Positions 54,042-64,000 of a stretch of 64,000 bases of DNA are shown piece after piece. Every line of letters begins with the position of its first letter. The first letter of the stretch is position 1. The translations under genes and the position numbers were made by a program. The notes beneath the pieces are model-generated. The model had not been told where the DNA came from, made no database searches, and saw only the letters and a program-made list of their open reading frames with translations. Location: positions 1,290,923-1,354,922 of the forward strand of contig OY848922.1 of assembly GCA_963693285.1 (NCBI GenBank), written 5' to 3'. The DNA comes from Xestospongia muta. Its lineage: Eukaryota; Porifera; Demospongiae; Haplosclerida; Petrosiidae.

Positions 54042-56173
54042 ATGATGATTACCAAGAAAGGAGTTACTCTGGTTATGACTGTGGGTTTTGTTCCTTTGTT
54101 CATGTGCTTAATTAGCTTGTTTCCCTATGGATTTGATATTGTTGATCAAGTTGATTACAAGTAAGTATTAATGTATCATGTTAATATATATTGTATAAAC
54201 TGTAGTTTAAGTATATACCTCTTATTTCGAAAATAAATAACTATTTTGGCATATATGTGCCTCCATTTATTAATCTGATGATTAATTAAAATTGTAGAAT
54301 ATGTATTCTAATTTCAGCTGATACCTCCTACATTTGTAGTTAATCTTAGAGTGACATAAGAATTGAAGAGGCAGATAATGGAAACAACTAGCCTATTGTT
54401 TTACACACTTATGTATATTTGTCTGAAAAATGAAAATTTAGAGTACTCTAAATTTGGAAGATGCCTCCAATTTCGCAAACTGAAAATAGACATTATAGTG
54501 TTTTCATTCAAAAAAGTTAATACATGTTGTATACACTATAGTCCCTTTAAAAGTTTGTACTTCCTATTAATTTTTCATGAATCAATAACTTTTGGCATAT
54601 ATATGTGCATATGTTTGTCTGTAAAATTAAAAATATAGATTACTCTAATTTCAACAGACTTCCTAATTTCGATTGTATTTGCATATATATTTGCATGTTT
54701 TATATGCTTGCATATTTTCGTAATAGCCTTACTAATATGGTTACAAAAAATCCATTTCCAGGTCATGATTGACATTTTATAATCACTAGTATACCAAATG
54801 ACAATGTCCTCTATTTGTTAAAAAATCACGAATGAAAAGGTATTTGGTACAATTAACTTCTCTGACTTCTTCAAGGTTATCTTGTGATGGTGATGACCTA
54901 CACACAGTGAATATTTAGAGGAACTACAGTAGGCTAAGTTATTTTAGTATACGTAAGCTAGTGTATACTAGTTAATAAATATTTTATGTTAATTATTTAA
55001 TGAATTTATTATCTTATTTATTATAGTCATGCCCAAGGTGCTGGATTTGTTTTACCACCATGTTTGACAATTGTGACATACCTGTTACTTCTGGTCTGTT
55101 TCTATTTGGATCTGTTTTTTAATAGCTATAAGGTTTTAATAATGTTTGCAGTATCCTTAATTTGATTGATTCTAACCAAATTGATGTGTTTATATACCTT
55201 GATAAATGTTGCAGTTACATGTTGTAGGTTCACTGTTTGATTTGGCAGTTGGTGCAAGCCTAAGTTATACCACGTTTTCTATAATGGGTTCAATGATGGC
55301 ATTTGGAATTAGTGGATTGATGCTTTGTGGAGTAAGGATTTATTTATATTAATACATATATAATTAATATGTACTCTTAACAGGTAGTTGGTCTTAGTCT
55401 TTGGCCTTTAACTTACTACATTAAAGATGTATCAATTGGCATGAAGAGATCTTATCGATTAATTGCAGTTTATGTGATGATATCAGTGAGTGTTGTTATC
55501 TATCTGATCTATATCGTTGGAGTTATCACTTTTACAGTTGGAATGTAAGACTTATAGACATGTAGAATGTCCAATTATTTTTTACAATATAGGATTAAAA
55601 ATTATCATCATCATAATCAATATCCTCATGAATATAATGACCCTCAAGAACGTTCATTTTTTCTTGTACCTTTGTATATAATAGTTGTTGCTTTTCCAGT
55701 TCTCATAGCCTCTACATTGATTTACACTCATTGGGAGAAGAAAGCAGCACTAGTAGGCTTTCTTGTATCCTTACATAACTCCTACAATTCCTATAAGTAT
55801 ATAATTCCTTAAATTATGTAAATTATTAGATAACACCAATTAGTTGTCTTCTCTTGGTTACTATTGGTTATTGCTTGATTAGTGTTTCTTTTTTACTTAA
55901 GTTCTCTAACCCTGAAGTCATAAAAGAACAACCTTTATATGTTGGAAGAATAATTGTTCTGTTAGGGTTATCAGCTATGGCATTATTTGTGGTAAGTGCT
56001 AGTTGTTTATATGTATACATGTGATATAATTACAGATTTTTATTCTCTCGCTTTGGAGCTATCTTTTGTCAAAATATCCAAATATAACAGAAGATAATAG
56101 CATTAACCAGAGACTTGAACAAGAGAATCAGACAAGTGTGGCGACGGAGGTTGATACTCTCTTGGCTCCATAA
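54042..56173 (+). CDS. Array gene C: unrecognised multi-pass membrane protein (330 aa, B subfamily)
   Basis: Exons 54042-54160, 55027-55150, 55215-55331, 55384-55544, 55593-55764, 55830-55991 and 56036-56173. Close to gene B in every exon: MMITKKGVTLVMTVGFVPLF start, VLPPCLTIVTYLLLLVCFYL, LMLCGVVGLSLWPLTY, LVPLYIIVVAFPVLIAS, TPISCLLLVTIGYCL and VIVLLGLSAMALFVIFILS. The His-rich TM5-TM6 loop is kept (NYHHHNQYPHEYNDPQERS). Exon 3 is 21 nt shorter than in gene B and exon 6 is 18 nt shorter, both in-frame, so loops vary in length while membrane segments are conserved. Introns 2 and 5 look U12-type; intron 4 is 48 nt. Function unknown. Confidence 0.9.
55151..55214 (+). other. U12-type intron (gene C, intron 2)
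   Basis: 64 nt, phase 0. Donor GTATCCTTAA; branch-site-like TACCTTGAT; terminal TTGCAG. Confidence 0.8.
55765..55829 (+). other. U12-type intron (gene C, intron 5)
   Basis: 65 nt, phase 0. Donor GTATCCTTAC; branch-site TTCCTTAAAT at 55805-55814, close to the U12 consensus; terminal TTAG. Confidence 0.88.
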
Positions 56174-56639
56174 AGAACTTACTGCAACTGAAGGAACTTT
56201 TGCTTTTTAATGACAACTTTTGTATATTTAGGGACAACTTAAACTTTGTCAGTGTTTTCCAAGCTATGTCTCAGGATAAGATAATTTGATAAGAGTTTAT
56301 TGTATGTTAATTTTTTCATGCATGCCATTAATTATATTTTTTGAAGCTTTTAATTCGAATTTCCAGTGCTAATAACATAGGGTTTAGATCTTAAGATAGG
56401 TCCAAAACGCGACCTACCAGGCCACTGTCCTAAACCATAAACCCTAAACCTTAAATGTGACCTACCGGGCCACCACAAGAAATGCTTTAAAGATGACAAG
56501 CAATTTTTAGTCATGTCTCTATAGCTATAACATGTGATTTCTGCAAAAGTCAATTGTAACATTGTTGATTAAAATCATATATTATTATCATTAAAATTAG
56601 CCCGGGGGTAGTACGGGTTATAATAAATTAATTATAGGG
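56174..56639. other. Intergenic region after gene C
   Basis: Holds the shared 3' flank, then two near-copies of a short phrase (GACCTACCAGGCCAC / GACCTACCGGGCCAC with CCTAAACC between, 56410-56475), then the unit-boundary phrase at 56501. No gene. Confidence 0.6.
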
Positions 56640-57107
56640 TTAAATTATTTGTCACTTTTATAATTCGAGATACTGCTTTTCTGCCGGGATTTCTTTGTTG
56701 CTATAAGTTATAAGGTCAATGAATATATATCAAAAGTTCCAAACATATAGTCGTTTATGTACACTGTAAAAACTAATTTGTTATTTTAACAACTAATTTT
56801 TTTACATGGGTAGATTAGTATGGAATCTACAATTTATGTTAATTACTCACTATATAGTTTGTTGATATGTAAACGTACAACATGCCAATAAATTATACAG
56901 TGAGTATTTCTGAGGATTCTATATTCCATAGTAATCCATCCATGGAATGTACAAATTAGTTGTTAAAATGACATATTAATTTTTACAGTGTATATACTAT
57001 TTATTTTTGTCAAAATATCCAAATATAACAGGAGAGATTAACCAGAGGCTTGAACAAGAGAATCAGACAAGTGTGGTGACAGAGGACTATGATCTCTTGG
57101 CTCCATA
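56640..57107 (+). pseudogene. Internally deleted B-type array gene: 5' UTR exon fused to last exon
   Basis: The conserved promoter/5' UTR exon (TACTGCTTTTCTGCCGGGAT, TATAAGTTATAAG|GTCAATG) ends near 56714. The intron start follows, then after the MITE (56762-56990) the text passes directly into exon 7 (TTTTTGTCAAAATATCCAAA to TGGCTCCATAA at 57107). Exons 1-6 are deleted. The donor has changed from GTAAGTG to GTCAATG. Confidence 0.88.
56762..56990. mobile_element. 229-bp MITE with TA target duplication
   Basis: Ends CACTGTAAAAACTAATTTG / CAATTAGT-type..TTTTTACAGTG. Flanks read CGTTTATGTA before and TATATACTAT after. The gene B unit has the empty site CGTTTATGTATATACTAT at about 47812, so insertion duplicated TA, as in Tc1/mariner-type elements. 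Confidence 0.88.
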
Positions 57108-57483
57108 AAGAACTTATACTGCAACTGAACAAACTTTTACTCTTTTGATAACAACTTTTGTAGATTTAGGGACAACTTAAGTTTTATCAGTGTTTTCCAA
57201 GTCATGTCTCAGGATAGGATTATTTGATAAAAGTTTGCATTTGTTTTATATTTATTTTTTTCATACATGCCATTACTTAAATTTTTCAAACTTTCAATGC
57301 TAATTTCCAATGCTAATAACATAGGGATGGATATACCTTTGAAAGTGTAAATCTAATTCAGTATATATACCATTGATGATGGATGATACTATCATACCAC
57401 TGCATGACTACTAGTACTGGTGCTTAAAATTTGGAGGTTTATAAAAATATTGCTTACCTTAGGACTACAGTGCATTTAGTCTA

Positions 57484-57600
57484 TGATGGTGACTAAGAAA
57501 GGGCTGAGTATATTTATGACTGGTTCTCGTCCCACTGACTTTGGATTTCTTACCTTCTGTATTTTCTTGTATAATGATGACCTTTGAAGTGGTTGCCAGC
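57484..57600 (+). pseudogene. Relic of A-type exon 1 before gene D
   Basis: ATGATGGTGACTAAGAAAGG then TATATTTATGACTG match exon 1 of genes A/E, preceded by the same TTTAGTCT acceptor. A deletion then shifts the frame within TM1 (GGTTCTCGTCCC) and no later exon follows. It is a dead A-type gene. Confidence 0.85.
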
Positions 57601-57959
57601 ATAATCATAAGAGATTACAGGTAACCCTACAGACTAAATAGGATACTTTGATAAAAGTCTGTTGTGTGTTATTGTGCTTTCATACATGTCATTGGTTATA
57701 ATTTTTTTCAAACTTCTATGCAATGCTATGGATGAACTGAATAGAATTGCTTTAGATAATAGATATGACAAACTCCTTTTAGTCATGATTATATTAAATA
57801 TACAAGGCTAGGTTTGGCTTACGTGGCCAGACGTACGGAAGTGGGAAGTACATCTGCACGTCTGGCTAAACGAGACTAGGCTAGGTTTTCTTTTATTAAA
57901 ACACAATAACTTTTACTTCGTTATAATAGAACATACGGTTCTTGGTTTCTTGATCTTTC

Positions 57960-58007
57960 ACTTCTTTACAGACGAATAAACACTGTATTCGCTTTAAAGG
58001 TTATAAA
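57960..58007 (+). promoter_or_regulatory. Probable 5' UTR exon end of gene D
   Basis: TTATAAA|GTAAGTGAATGTATACC is the same donor context as gene B. Upstream sequence differs from the B/C promoter exon, so the D promoter may be partly replaced. The intron to 59748 is 1741 nt. Confidence 0.5.
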
Positions 58008-58066
58008 GTAAGTGAATGTATACCAAAGTATATAGATATTTTGAACGGTCATGTAAAGATATAATC

Positions 58067-58069
<3 letters not shown>

Positions 58070-58113
<44 letters not shown>
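58070..58113. repeat. (AAT)n microsatellite
   Basis: Pure AAT repeats in the gene D 5' UTR intron, facing an inverse (TTA)n run at 58319-58382. The two can pair as arms of a long hairpin around about 200 bp. Confidence 0.9.
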
Positions 58114-58318
58114 TGATTGGCAAATAACAAGGCCAACGTATGGGTTTCCCACCATCTCACTCAACCAATCATTTTTTTAACGCCTCTTCATTGCTCTTTG
58201 GTGCAGGAATGCCTGCATGTGAACATCCCGCATACCCATCCATATGCCATCAGATAATAGGGTTTAATGAACAATTTCATTTACATATACTAATAATTAT
58301 TATAATTATTGATTATTA

Positions 58319-58321
58319 CTA

Positions 58322-58380
<59 letters not shown>

Positions 58381-58403
58381 GTTATAATAATAATAATAAT
58401 AAT
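58319..58403. repeat. (TTA)n then (AAT)n microsatellite
   Basis: About 60 bp of TTA followed by GTTATAATAATAATAATAAT. Poly-Tyr open frames here are repeat artefacts. Confidence 0.9.
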
Positions 58404-58599
58404 TGAGCCATGAAAACCCTAGGTAGGAGTGTACAACACATATCCGTACATTTTTTGTAGACTCCTATACATATATATTTGTGTGTGTGTATATATACTA
58501 ATACAGAATTATTATAACATGGGGCATGTGTTCTGTGGTTACTCTATACTGTACAGCTGTTTGATGTCAATTTTCACTTTCAATAAACAGACTGTTCAA

Positions 58600-59230
58600 A
58601 ACCTCCAGCTAGTCATGTACCAGATCCAACCATATAATTTGAATGATAAATGGGAAAACTGTAATAGAGCAAGTTGTTTTCCAAAACTGCCTAATCAACT
58701 TGTTCAACTATATCAAAGAATACTGTTTTGATTACTAATTACTATGGTATTGGATGACAGTTTATATAGCTATTATTATTGAACTAAATGATTTTTATTT
58801 TTATTCTTAGACAAAATTAAATAAGATGCTAGCTGGACCAGGCTGTTTGTTACATATGCTAGTCTTTGGTCCTTTCTTTGATAGTTATTGCATGTTCTGT
58901 CTTGGCATATATCCTATACATTACGTTATGTAGAATGCCACACCCCATGTTAAGATTAAGTCTTATTCATCATTATTGTTGACCAAATTACTCTATTATA
59001 GTTCTTCCTGTTTGTTGTTCAGTCATGGGGTTGGATCTGACTAATGAGACTATATTTAATAGACTAAAATAAATTTGATTGGTTTTAAAAAACCGATATG
59101 TCAATCGTTTAGGGTATGGTTTATATGATGCATATATCTAGGTAGTTACTTTGCATGAAATTGTTCTGAGTTATTGTTATACATTATGATGAAATCATGA
59201 GTTTTTCAAATTGAATTTTGCATGTCTTTG
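58600..59230. other. Inverted segment of the 5' UTR intron in the gene D unit
   Basis: The reverse complement of this region matches about 52850-53790 in the gene C unit: CCAGCTAGTCATGTACCAGA, GCTAGTCTTTGGTCCTTTCT and AATGCCACACCCCATGTTAA are all found there on the opposite strand. Unit B (48230-48800) has the C orientation, so the D unit carries the inversion, with internal deletions. Confidence 0.85.
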
Positions 59231-59462
59231 CAAAATTTGTGGAGTCACGTACTTGTTTAAGATGTTATCGGAACAGAAGTATACTTACTTATAAACAGTC
59301 ACAATCAATGTAGTCTGGTTTAACTTGACTTTATGGGAAATTAATAAAGTAAAGCCTTAAAGATACGCTTACTAGGAAGTACTGAAATATTATAGTGTAC
59401 TGAACCAACACTATTGGTACTTATGAGTAAATAAACCTAATGTTTGTAGTTAATTGCCCAAT

Positions 59463-59560
59463 AATTGAAGCCATGAGCAAGAGATGAATCCTATATATTT
59501 CAACTGAATTATCTGTCTGTTCATGGCTTCAATTGAAGCCATGAACAAGAGATTACTTTT
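59463..59560. repeat. Small inverted/direct repeat around GAAGCCATGAACAAGAG
   Basis: ATTGAAGCCATGAGCAAGAG at 59464 is mirrored by TTCATGGCTTCAAT at 59520 and repeated directly by ATTGAAGCCATGAACAAGAG at 59531. This is a local foldback, possibly an insertion footprint. Confidence 0.7.
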
Positions 59561-59762
59561 TGGTTTCTAGTTGGCTTCATACATATTGAGTTATTAGACT
59601 AGTTTGGACTGTGTGGTAACTCAGACTAGAGTAATAAGACCTCAGTTAAATGACTAAATGCTGTTTTAAGTGTACATACATGCACTAGTAAAATATACAT
59701 TAAATTTTAATGCATGCATATATATATATATTTGTATATCACATGCAGCAACAAATTTGACT

Positions 59763-61460
59763 ATGATGGTTACCAAGAAAGGAGTTACTATAGTTATGAC
59801 TGTGGGTCTTGTCCCTCTGTTGATATGTTTTATTGGCTTGTTTCCCTATTCATTTAGTATTGTTTATCAAGTTGATTACAAGTAAGTAAATATTAATATA
59901 TCATGTTTATATGTATTGTATACACTGTAGTTCCTCTAAGATTTCGTACTTCCTATTTCATAAATAAATAACTATTTTTAGCGAATGTGTGGCAAGTACA
60001 TGTATTTATTTATCTGAAAAATTTTAAAATGTAGATTACTTTAATTTCAATAGACTTCCAAATTTCGATTGCATTTGCATATATCTAGTTGAACAGCTAG
60101 CCTATTAGTTTATTCACTTATATAGTTTCACTTACTAAATGTGCTCGCAACAAATCCATTTTCAGGTCATGATTATCATTTTATAATCACTTGTACATCA
60201 AATATAAATATACATCATATCATTTTATAATCACTTGTATAACACAACAATTATAGGACCACCTGTCACACTAGTAATAAATATTTATGTTAATTATTTA
60301 ATGAATTAATTATCTTTTTCGTTATAGTCATGCCGACGATACTGGATTTGTTTTACCACCATGTTTGACAATTGTCACCTACCTATTACTTCTGGTCTGT
60401 TTCTATTTGGATCTGTTTTTGAAGAGCTATAAGGTTTTAATAATGACAGCAGTATCCTTAATTTGATTGATTTTAACCAAATTCATGTGTTTATACCTTG
60501 ATGAATGTTGTAGCTACATGTTGTAGGTTCATTGTTTAATTTGGCAGTTGGTGCAAGTCTAAGTTATGCCACGGAGACTACGTTCATGAATCAAGTGATG
60601 GCATTTGGAATTGCTGGATTGATGCTTTGTGGAGTAAGGATTTATTTATATTAATACATATATAATTAACATATACTCTTAACAGGTTGTTGGCCTCAGT
60701 CTTTGGCCTTTAACTTACCACACGAAAGATGTATCACTCGGCATGAAGAGATCTTATCGATTAATTGCAGTTTATGTGATGATATCAGTGAGTGCTGTCA
60801 TCTATCTGATCTATATCGTTGGAGTTATTACTTTTACAGTTGGAATGTAAGACTTGTCCAATTATTTTTTACAATATAGGATTAAAAAATTAAATCATCA
60901 TGATCCCAGTTACTATAATGACCCTGAAATTCGCTCATATTTTCTTGTACCTTTGTATGTAATAGTTGCTGCTTTTCCAGCTCTTGTAGCTTCTAAATTT
61001 ATTTACACTCATTGGGAGAAGAAAGCAGCACTAGTAGGCTATCTTGTATCCTTACATAAATAAAGTTCAATTTCTGTATATATATAATTCCTTAAGTTAA
61101 GCATGTAAATTATTAGATAACACCAATTAGTTGTCTTCTTTTGGTTGTTATTGGCTATTCCTTGGTGTCTACTTCCTTTTTGCTTAAAATCACCTTTCCT
61201 GAAATCATAAAAGAAGAACCTCTATATGCTGGAAGAGTAATTGTTCTGTTAGGGTTATCAGCTATGGCATTATTTGTAGTAAGTGCTAGTTGTTAATATT
61301 GATACATGTGATATAATTACAGATTTTTATTCTCTCGTTTTGGAGCTATCTTTTGTCAAAATTTCCAAATATAACAGAGGATAATAGCATTAACCGGAGG
61401 CTTGGACAAGAGAATCGCAAAAGTACGAAGGCAGAGAATGAGAATCTCTTGGATCCATAA
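59763..61460 (+). CDS. Array gene D: unrecognised multi-pass membrane protein (329 aa, B subfamily)
   Basis: Exons 59763-59881, 60328-60451, 60514-60633, 60686-60846, 60880-61045, 61117-61278 and 61323-61460. It begins MMVTKKGVTIVMTVGLVPLL and follows genes B and C throughout (VLPPCLTIVTYLLLLVCFYL, LMLCGVVGLSLWPLTY, VSAVIYLIYIVGVITFTVG, VIVLLGLSAMALF). The loop between TM5 and TM6 has lost most histidines (KKLNHHDPSYYNDPEIRS), and the C-terminal tail is more basic (NRKSTKAENENLLDP). Intron 4 is only 33 nt, 15 nt shorter than in B and C; without its removal the frame meets TAA at once. Introns 2 and 5 look U12-type. Function unknown. Confidence 0.9.
60452..60513 (+). other. U12-type intron (gene D, intron 2)
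   Basis: 62 nt, phase 0. Donor GTATCCTTAA; branch-site-like TACCTTGAT; terminal TGTAG. Confidence 0.8.
60847..60879 (+). other. 33-nt intron (gene D, intron 4)
   Basis: GTAAGACTTGTCC...TTTTTTACAATATAG. The paralogous introns are 48 nt (genes B, C) and 54 nt (gene A). The ends are the same, so only the middle was lost. Confidence 0.85.
61046..61116 (+). other. U12-type intron (gene D, intron 5)
   Basis: 71 nt, phase 0. Donor GTATCCTTAC; branch-site TTCCTTAAGT at 61088-61097; terminal TTAG. Confidence 0.86.
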
Positions 61461-62660
61461 AGAACTTACTAAATACTTTTTCCTTTCAATAACATTTGTT
61501 TGTATATTTAGGCCCAACTTAAGCTTTGTCAATGTTTTATAAGTCTTGTCTTAGGATAGGATACTTTGATAAAAGTTGTTGTATGTTATAGTGTTTTCAT
61601 GCACACATGCTATTAATTATGATTTTTTCAAACTTTCAATATTAATTTTCAATACCAGTAACGTAGGGATGGATATGCCTTTGAAAATATGAATTTAGCT
61701 CATGATCAATATACCATTGGTGATAGTACAAGTCAAATCATATCATATCACTGGATGACTGACTAATGGTGCTTCAGATTTGGAGGTTTATAAGATATTG
61801 GTTACGTTAGGACTGCAGTGGTCTTCATATAACTGAACTGTTGGTTATATATACATTGTAATTTATTAATTAACAAAATAACATTACAAAACTTGATTGC
61901 TTACATGATAACAAGTTGAGACACATGAGAAGACACGCAGGTGATACAAATATCACAATCTCTTTGAAAGGGTAAATAATCTATACCAACTTAAATGTCT
62001 GTGTTTTGTATACAGCTATCATAATACAATAAATTCCATGATTTTTATTAAATTTACTATTTCTTCTATTAATGTTTTCAATGAGTTTATCAATACATTT
62101 GCTAACTAAAATCTAAACAACAATTAAAAAAATAACTTCTTAAGAGACTCTGCAGTTTTTAAGCATGGCATGGTGTGGACCATGTATTATAGTCTAGCAT
62201 CGCCACCCTCTTTTGAAGTGGGTAATCACAGTGATGAACACTGTAAAAACTAATTGGTTGATTTTACCAATATATGGTTATACAGGTTGCATGATGTAAA
62301 CTTTTGACAAAATGTTAGAACTAACAATGATTTTTTAAAGAAATAAGAATGTTTTGATTTGAAAAACAACGAATTCTATAGGACAATAGTAATCAAAACT
62401 ATATTGTGTTTACTTTCAATTTACATTATGGAACCTGTATAACCAAATAGTGGTAAAATCAACCAATCCGTTTTTGCAGTGAAGAGTTTCAATTTATGGT
62501 TGAATAGAAAAACCCGTATTAAGTATGTTTTAATATGAAATGTATTATATTATATATGTCATTGTAGGGACTGGTTTGAAGGAAAAAGACAATAGTATTT
62601 TTATTGTCTTGTATGAATCTTATTTACAAAGTAGCCATCTTATGAATATTGATAACTAAA
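61461..62660. other. Intergenic region between gene D and gene E
   Basis: Begins with the shared B-type 3' flank and ends with the A-type upstream flank (from about 62485 it matches about 42630-42980). It contains the MITE at 62239-62481. No gene or further exon relic was seen. Confidence 0.65.
62239..62481. mobile_element. 243-bp MITE with inverted repeats of about 50 bp
   Basis: Left end CACTGTAAAAACTAATTGGT..GATTTTACCA..GGTTATACAGGTTGCAT; right end, read inversely, CACTGCAAAAACGGATTGGT..GATTTTACCA..GGTTATACAGGTTCCAT. The gene A flank has no insertion here (GACAGTGAACAGTTTC at about 42622). It shares only the outer 15 or so bases with the 51109/56762 family. Confidence 0.85.
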
Positions 62661-62778
62661 GTAGGTGAGGGCCGGGCCAAACTGATCTAACATCATTCGT
62701 GAGTTTCGTTGTCAGTATTAAAAGGTAAGGTATACTTTAAGACTTTAAGTCCTTATAATTTGCAATATCATTTAGTCT

Positions 62779-64000
62779 ATGATGGTGAGCAAGAAAGGAC
62801 TGGCTATATTTATGACTGTGGGGCTCGTCCCTCTGCTGATATGTTTTGTTGTCTTGTTTCCCTTTGGATTTCATGCCAATTATTTATTTGGCAACGAGTG
62901 AGTGGATTATAAATATATGCATAAATTTTGTTTAGTGTATCTCTATATTGATAGATACTTGATTGCTTTGATTCCCTGTATAAATGAAGCACATTTAGCA
63001 TTTAAATGGAATGTAGCCAAACTCTCTCACTAGACATTCAACAGCTATATGGATAATATAATAAATATAGTTAATATATAGTGACTCCTGACAAACACAC
63101 TTTCAACTTATAGTTTTAGACTTATGACACTATAACTATATGAATAGGGAAACTGATATAAGTAGGAATTGTCATACTGAGGTCAAATTAAAATTGGAAA
63201 AAATTTCCAATAAAATTTTATAACCACCTTTGGAACTACATGCAGGATAGTTCAGACTATGAATCATTAATTCTTACTATTTTAGAATATTAAGTTAACT
63301 TGATAAAAACCTAACTCACCCAGAACATGGATAGTCTCGTGGTTAGATCAAGCAAGTTCAGTAAACAGGCTTGATATACATATCAATAAATAATTAAATT
63401 ATAATCTACACAGTTACATAATACTAGTTACAGAATACAAGAAGTTTGAAGTATATTGTATATCAGAGAGTAATGTACTTCTCTAGTATTAATTTAATTG
63501 AATATTATGAATATGTTTAAATGTGCTGATAAGTATAATTTACATAATTAAATGACTTAGTTATCTTTATTATAGTAAGGGACTCAGCAGTGCAGCCCTC
63601 ATACCACCATGTCTGACAGTTGTCACATACCTCTTACTTTTGGGTTGCTTCTGTCTGGAGTGGATATTATCAATGCACAATATCAATAAATATAAGAATA
63701 TAACAACGTTAGCTGTATCCTCTAATATATTGACATTCCCTATATATATAAAAGATATACTGTTTACCTTAATGAAATGAAATATAGTTCTTTGTGGTAG
63801 GTTTGTTGTTTCATTTGGGAGTTGGTGCTAGTCTGTTTGAAGCATTATATTTTATTGTATTTTACCAATATGGACATTCTTTGATGACAGCATTGACATG
63901 TGGACTAGGGCCATTGATGCTTTGTGGGGTATGAAAATATATAATATTATGAAATTTGGTGTATTATTTTTGAGTTTTAAACAGGCTGTTGGTCTTAGTC
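62779..64000 (+). CDS. Array gene E: A-subfamily membrane protein, cut by the window end
   Basis: Exons 62779-62897, 63576-63714 and 63788-63928, with exon 4 from 63985 running off the window. Nearly the same as gene A: MMVSKKGLAIFMTVGLVPLL, IPPCLTVVTYLLLLGCFCLEW, FFVVGLLFHLGVGASLFEAL, LGPLMLCGAVGLSL. The 5' UTR exon (ending 62724, ATTAAAAG|GTAAGG) and a 51-nt UTR intron match gene A as well. Even the long first coding intron is alignable with gene A. E and A are therefore recent duplicates although B, C and D lie between them. The U12-type intron 2 is present. About 150 residues are visible. Confidence 0.9.
63715..63787 (+). other. U12-type intron (gene E, intron 2)
   Basis: 73 nt, phase 0. 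Donor GTATCCTCT and branch-site-like TACCTTAAT, as in gene A. Confidence 0.8.

Noticed and set aside
58140..58406. Open frame ending in poly-Tyr and poly-Asn
   Set aside because: Microsatellite translation in the gene D 5' UTR intron.

Overview
The window is eukaryotic: AT-rich, with many short spliced introns (mostly 44-100 nt, a few of 1-2 kb), canonical animal gene families (MICAL, TRIM45, KIFAP3, a kinesin-3 with a PH domain) and two nuclear-type tRNA genes inside introns. Compact introns, AT bias, long CT/AT microsatellites and tandem gene families fit a demosponge such as Amphimedon; that assignment is inference. All gene models below were spliced by hand from donor/acceptor sites, phase and family resemblance. 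Every complete spliced model has a total coding length divisible by three.

Layout: 760-5022 (minus) holds two tandem MICAL-type FAD monooxygenase genes. 5747-7321 (plus) is a single-exon TRIM45-like RING/B-box/filamin protein. 7436-8677 (minus) is a WD40 protein, divergent across 189 bp from KIFAP3 (8867-16108, plus, 18 exons, with an antisense tRNA-Leu(AAG) in intron 10). 16957-24957 (plus) is an unusual fusion of a Nudix domain, a CCCH zinc finger and WD40 repeats. 25534-41522 (plus) is a 56-exon UNC-104/KIF1-type kinesin (2052 aa) whose coiled coil was enlarged by tandem exon duplication and which carries tRNA-Pro(AGG) in an intron. 42840-64000 is a tandem array of genes for an unrecognised protein of about eight membrane segments: four complete genes (A-D), one cut by the window edge (E), and at least four relics.

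The array is the best candidate for something undescribed. All members share one seven-coding-exon structure, and two introns, always at the same places, look like minor-spliceosome (U12-type) introns with GTATCCTT donors and CCTTAA-type branch sites. Members fall into two subfamilies (A-like: A, E and two relics; B-like: B, C, D and one relic) that alternate along the DNA, so the ancestral amplified unit was probably an A+B pair. A copy of the penultimate exon of the kinesin gene, with its downstream flank, lies between genes A and B, recording how the array grew next to the kinesin gene. Small transposons in some units have recognisable empty sites in sister units.
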